This document shows positions 5,588-7,749 of a stretch of DNA of 7,749 nucleotides, piece by piece. The notes beneath the pieces were generated by a model. It worked only from the letters and a program-made list of their open reading frames with translations. It searched no databases and had not been told where the DNA came from. Made by a program: the position numbers and the translations under genes. Every line of letters begins with the position of its first letter. The stretch's first letter is position 1. Where the stretch lies: positions 1 through 7,749 of the forward strand of contig JAJGAH010000106.1 in the NCBI GenBank assembly GCA_020844525.1, in the 5' to 3' direction. This DNA comes from Eubacterium sp. Its GTDB lineage: Bacteria; Bacillota; Clostridia; Lachnospirales; Lachnospiraceae.

Positions 5588-5967
5588 GCAGAAAAATACC
5601 GATCAGCGAAATGGACGACGCAATCATGGAGGAGCTTCAAAAATATTCAAAGCTCGCAACCGACGACATGAAGGATGCCGTAAAGGATACGGCGGCTTCT
5701 GTCCGTAAGGACATCCAATCTGGCGCTCCCGTCGATACCGGAAAGTACAAGAAAAGCTGGTCGGTAAAAAATGTCCACGAGGATTCCGAGAGCATTGACC
5801 TTGTGGTGCATTCGAGGAACCGATACCAGATTGCGCACCTGCTTGAGAACGGACACGCCAAACGCGGCGGAGGCCGTGTCGAGGGAAAGCCTCACATCGC
5901 GCCTGCCGAACAGCGCGGCAACGAAACGCTTGTAAAAACCATCGAACAGAAACTGAAAGGCGGCTGA
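5584..5967 (+). CDS. HK97 gp10-like head-tail/tail completion protein
   Basis: This 127-residue protein belongs to the HK97 gp10 family, which acts at the head-tail junction or in tail completion. The signature elements are SGAPVDTGKYKKSW (46-59), the VVHSRNRYQIAHLLENGHAKRGG core (74-96), and the KPHIAPAE motif (102-109) near the C-terminus. An N-terminal helix (about 8-42) is rich in Asp, Lys and Ala. The start overlaps the adaptor's stop (ATGA), so coupled translation likely replaces the weak upstream Shine-Dalgarno. It appears complete and intact. Confidence 0.88.
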   Translation: MSRKIPISEMDDAIMEELQKYSKLATDDMKDAVKDTAASVRKDIQSGAPVDTGKYKKSWSVKNVHEDSESIDLVVHSRNRYQIAHLLENGHAKRGGGRVEGKPHIAPAEQRGNETLVKTIEQKLKGG

Positions 5968-5969
5968 GT

Positions 5970-6287
5970 ATGACCTATGACGACATAACCAACATGTTAA
6001 AGGAAGCGGGACTCCCTCTTGCCTACGACCATTTCGCCGAAGGTGAGTCTCCTGAGCCGCCCTTCCTTATTTTTCTCTTTCCGGGCAGTGACAACATGTT
6101 CGCAGACAACGGCGTGTATTTCAAAATCAGCCAGCTGAACATGGAACTCTACACGAATAAGAAAGACCCGGAGCTGGAAGAAAAACTGGAGGATATCCTG
6201 ACCGCCCATGAAATTCCGTGGGAGAAATCCGAGGTCTGGATTGATTCCGAGAAGATGTATGAAGTGCTCTATCAAACTGAGATTTAA
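5970..6287 (+). CDS. Putative tail terminator / tail completion protein
   Basis: The 105-residue acidic protein lies exactly where siphoviruses carry the tail terminator, between the gp10-like gene and the major tail protein. It has the pattern of that group: a short N-terminal helix (TYDDITNMLKEAG), a Pro-containing PPFLIFLFPGSDN segment (30-42), an edge-strand YFKISQLNMELYTNKKDPELEEKLE (50-74) and a C-terminal MYEVLYQTEI. Similar small proteins are usually annotated only as hypothetical in Clostridia phages, so the function rests mainly on position and general shape. The start comes two bases after the previous stop, with GAAAGG upstream as a modest ribosome binding site. Confidence 0.72.
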   Translation: MTYDDITNMLKEAGLPLAYDHFAEGESPEPPFLIFLFPGSDNMFADNGVYFKISQLNMELYTNKKDPELEEKLEDILTAHEIPWEKSEVWIDSEKMYEVLYQTEI

Positions 6288-6301
6288 AGGAGGATGCCAC
6301 T

Positions 6302-6958
6302 ATGGCTAACAGAAAAAACAAAGTGAAGTTCGGTCTTAAGAACTGTCACTACGCACTTGTCACGATTGACGAGGATGGCAAGGTCACCTTCGGGACGCCT
6401 GTCAGCATGCCCGGCTCCGTGAGCCTTTCACTGGATGCAGAGGGCGATAACGACCCGTTCTACGCGGATGATTCCGTGTATTACATGGTCAGCAACAATA
6501 ACGGTTATTCCGGCGACTTCGAGCTTGCGCTCATCCCGGAGAGCTTTCTTGTGGATGTCCTGCATGAAACCGAAGATGCCAATGGCGTGCTGGTGGAAAA
6601 CAAGGATGTGGAGCCGGAGCATTTTGCTCTGCTCTTTGAGTTCTCCGGCGACCAGCGGAAGATCCGCCACTGCCTGTATTACTGCAGCGCGACCAGACCT
6701 TCGATGGAGGGCGATACCACAGAGGACAAGAAGGAAGTCAAGACGGAGAAGCTCTCGCTTACTGTTTCGCCGCTTCCGAGCGGGCTGGTAAAGGTCAAAA
6801 CCGGTACGAACACCAGCGAGGAAACCTACAACAACTGGTACACCAAGGTCTATGAACCGCAGGATAAGACCACCACTACGACCGCCGCCGCCAGTACCAG
6901 CACAAGCACCAGCACCACTGCGACAACGTCTTCCAAGACCAGCTCGCAGACAGCATAA
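6302..6958 (+). CDS. Major tail tube protein with Thr/Ser-rich C-terminal extension
   Basis: This 218-residue protein is the likely tail tube subunit of a long-tailed siphophage. It starts MANRKNKVKFGLKNCHYALV and has the family's beta-rich body with GTPVSMPGSVSLSLDAEGD (31-49), FYADDSVYYMVSNNNGYSGDFELALIPE (53-80) and a TRPSMEGDT loop (131-139), then SLTVSPLPSGLVK (152-164). The body ends at NNWYTKVYEP (177-186). The last ~29 residues (190-218) are almost only Thr, Ser and Ala, an added low-complexity tail. AAAGGAGG lies at about 6286-6293. Position between the tail terminator and the chaperone confirms the role; the C-terminal tail is unusual in composition and could be surface-exposed. Confidence 0.9.
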   Translation: MANRKNKVKFGLKNCHYALVTIDEDGKVTFGTPVSMPGSVSLSLDAEGDNDPFYADDSVYYMVSNNNGYSGDFELALIPESFLVDVLHETEDANGVLVENKDVEPEHFALLFEFSGDQRKIRHCLYYCSATRPSMEGDTTEDKKEVKTEKLSLTVSPLPSGLVKVKTGTNTSEETYNNWYTKVYEPQDKTTTTTAAASTSTSTSTTATTSSKTSSQTA

Positions 6959-6970
6959 GGAGGCAGCACT

Positions 6971-7348
6971 ATGGCAGTTACAAAAACCATTGAGATTGAC
7001 GGCAAGCCGGTCGAATTCCGTGCCTCTGCCGCCATTCCTCGTTTGTACAGGAACAAATTCCACCGGGATATCTACAAGGATCTGAACCAGTTGCAGAAAG
7101 GCATCGACGAAGCCAATCCGCAGGAATCGGATCTGGATACCTTCAGTCTGGAGCTTTTCGAGAACATCGCCTGGCTTATGGCCAAGCATAAGAATCCGGA
7201 TATCCCGGACACTCCGGAGGAATGGCTTGATGAGTTCAATACCTTCTCCATTTATGAAATCCTGCCGCAGATCATTTCGCTGTGGGGGCTGAATGTGGAG
7301 ACGGAGGTCGAGTCTAAAAAAAACCTTATGAAACTGAACGCGAAATGA
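6971..7348 (+). CDS. Tail assembly chaperone (lambda gpG-like, zero-frame product)
   Basis: The 125-residue protein is the short form of the tail assembly chaperone, made between the major tail and tape measure genes and thought to hold the tape measure during tail polymerisation. It starts MAVTKTIEIDGKPVEFRASAAIPRLYRNKFHRDI, a pattern usual for this family, and continues with helical acidic segments (IAWLMAKHKNPDIPDTPEEWLDEF, about 66-89). AAGGAGG lies eight bases before the ATG. Near its end it crosses an A8 slippery run (7316-7323), and a -1 shift there gives the longer form. The product ends at TGA 7346-7348, four bases of which overlap an ATG in the -1 frame. Confidence 0.88.
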   Translation: MAVTKTIEIDGKPVEFRASAAIPRLYRNKFHRDIYKDLNQLQKGIDEANPQESDLDTFSLELFENIAWLMAKHKNPDIPDTPEEWLDEFNTFSIYEILPQIISLWGLNVETEVESKKNLMKLNAK

Positions 7349-7509
7349 CGACGCCACTGTTCCTGCTCCGCTGTGTGCAAATCGGGCTTTCTATTTCCGA
7401 GCTCGACCTGCTCACCATCGGTACAGTCAATGACATGTACTCGGAAATGAGTAATGACAGCTACGACTGGCCCGCAAAAGCAACGCAGGAACAGATGGAT
7501 CAATTTTAA
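6971..7509 (+). CDS. Tail assembly chaperone, -1 frameshift product (lambda gpGT-like)
   Basis: The long chaperone form is read in frame 0 to the slippery site A AAA AAC (7318-7324) and then in the -1 frame from codon 7324-7326 (CCT) to TAA 7507-7509, about 179 residues. The shifted part begins PYETEREMTTPLFLLRCVQ and continues through ISELDLLTIGTVNDMYSEM, the typical T-domain of Firmicutes phage chaperones, which is always made as a fusion. The frame contains no good ribosome binding site for the ATG at 7345, so independent translation is less likely, although reinitiation at the ATGA overlap cannot be excluded. The long form would bind the tape measure protein encoded next. Frame geometry is seen; frameshift use is inferred from family knowledge. 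Confidence 0.82.
7303..7324 (+). promoter_or_regulatory. Programmed -1 ribosomal frameshift signal (SD + A AAA AAC)
   Basis: A canonical slippery heptamer A AAA AAC lies in frame at 7318-7324 within an A8 run. GGAGG at 7303-7307 is followed by a 10-base spacer to the heptamer, the spacing known to stimulate -1 shifting at dnaX. The -1 frame continues for 61 codons as the conserved T-domain. I did not find a convincing downstream stem by eye. Confidence 0.78.
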
Positions 7510-7530
7510 CCAAGGGAAGGAGGTCATCGC

Positions 7531-7749
7531 ATGGCTGACAGAATCAAAGGAATCACAGTGGAAATCGGCGGCGATACGACCGGCCTTTCCAAAGCCCTCT
7601 CCGGCGTCAACAAAGAGATCCGAAACACACAGTCGCAGCTTACGGACGTCAACCGCCTGTTAAAGCTTGACCCTACCAATTCCGAGCTGCTCTCGCAAAA
7701 ACAGAAACTCCTGTCACAGGCAGTCGGCGAGACAAAAGAGAAACTCACG
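7531..7749 (+). CDS. Tail tape measure protein (5' partial)
   Basis: The first 73 codons of a gene run off the end of the window. The start MADRIKGITVEIGGDTTGLSKALSGVNKEI is the typical opening of phage tape measure proteins, followed by a helical, Gln/Lys-rich part (TQSQLTDVNRLLKLDPTNSELLSQKQKLL, about 33-61) that looks like the start of a long coiled coil. GGAAGGAGG at about 7515-7523 supports the ATG at 7531. The protein sets tail length and is usually by far the largest tail gene; only the N-terminus can be judged here. Position right after the chaperone fits. Confidence 0.9.
   Translation, partial: MADRIKGITVEIGGDTTGLSKALSGVNKEIRNTQSQLTDVNRLLKLDPTNSELLSQKQKLLSQAVGETKEKLT

Noticed and set aside
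6428..7357. Long open frame of 309 codons on the minus strand
   Set aside because: It lies opposite the well-supported major tail and chaperone genes, has no ribosome binding site or recognisable domain, and its composition mirrors their codon bias.
7345..7509. Separate gene starting at ATG 7345
   Set aside because: No Shine-Dalgarno precedes it, and the in-frame slippery site 21 bases upstream plus family knowledge favour a frameshifted extension of the chaperone; reinitiation remains a minor alternative.
1..7749. CRISPR array, tRNA or rRNA genes, insertion sequence
   Set aside because: I saw no regularly spaced repeats, cloverleaf-like sequence, transposase motifs or terminal inverted repeats of IS size anywhere in the window.

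Overview
The window is a piece of a tailed bacteriophage genome, most likely an integrated prophage of a Gram-positive Firmicute of the Clostridia/Lachnospiraceae type. The evidence is the siphovirus-style gene order, strong AGGAGG ribosome binding sites before almost every gene, moderate GC content, and proteins of the HK97/SPP1-like head-tail families seen in gut Clostridia prophages. All supported genes are on the + strand and tightly packed. The window opens at the start of a helicase gene and ends inside the tape measure gene, so both module edges lie outside it.

Layout. Positions 4-2005 are the end of the early/replication module: a phage SNF2-type helicase, a small protein of unknown function and a sigma-region-4-like regulator, joined by 4-base ATGA overlaps. 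Just after the regulator come three TGTCC boxes spaced exactly 10 bp apart and a TATAAT box. This looks like an activated late promoter, probably controlled by the regulator. Its leader (about 2076-2162) holds two hairpins, the second followed by a T-rich tract. The late module follows: HNH endonuclease (2163-2510), a 243-base gap with strong hairpins and a possible cos region, a terminase-small-subunit/ClpP-like-protease chimera (2754-3668), HK97 major capsid (3684-4889), connector, head-tail adaptor, HK97-gp10-like protein, putative tail terminator, major tail protein, tail assembly chaperone with a probable programmed -1 frameshift (6971-7348, extended to 7509), and the first 73 codons of the tape measure protein.

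The most striking observation is the chimera at 2754-3668. Its first ~138 residues are a P27-type terminase small subunit that stops short. From about residue 139 it continues in frame as the catalytic C-terminal part of a ClpP-like prohead protease. The genes normally found between these parts (terminase large subunit, portal, first part of the protease) are absent, which corresponds to roughly 3 kb. Everything downstream looks intact. As written, the element lacks its packaging motor and portal, so it is a deletion-bearing defective prophage, an element that borrows these parts, or an assembly collapse. The other notable signals are the phased TGTCC promoter, the dnaX-like arrangement (upstream Shine-Dalgarno plus A AAA AAC) at the chaperone frameshift, and the structured HNH-terminase gap.
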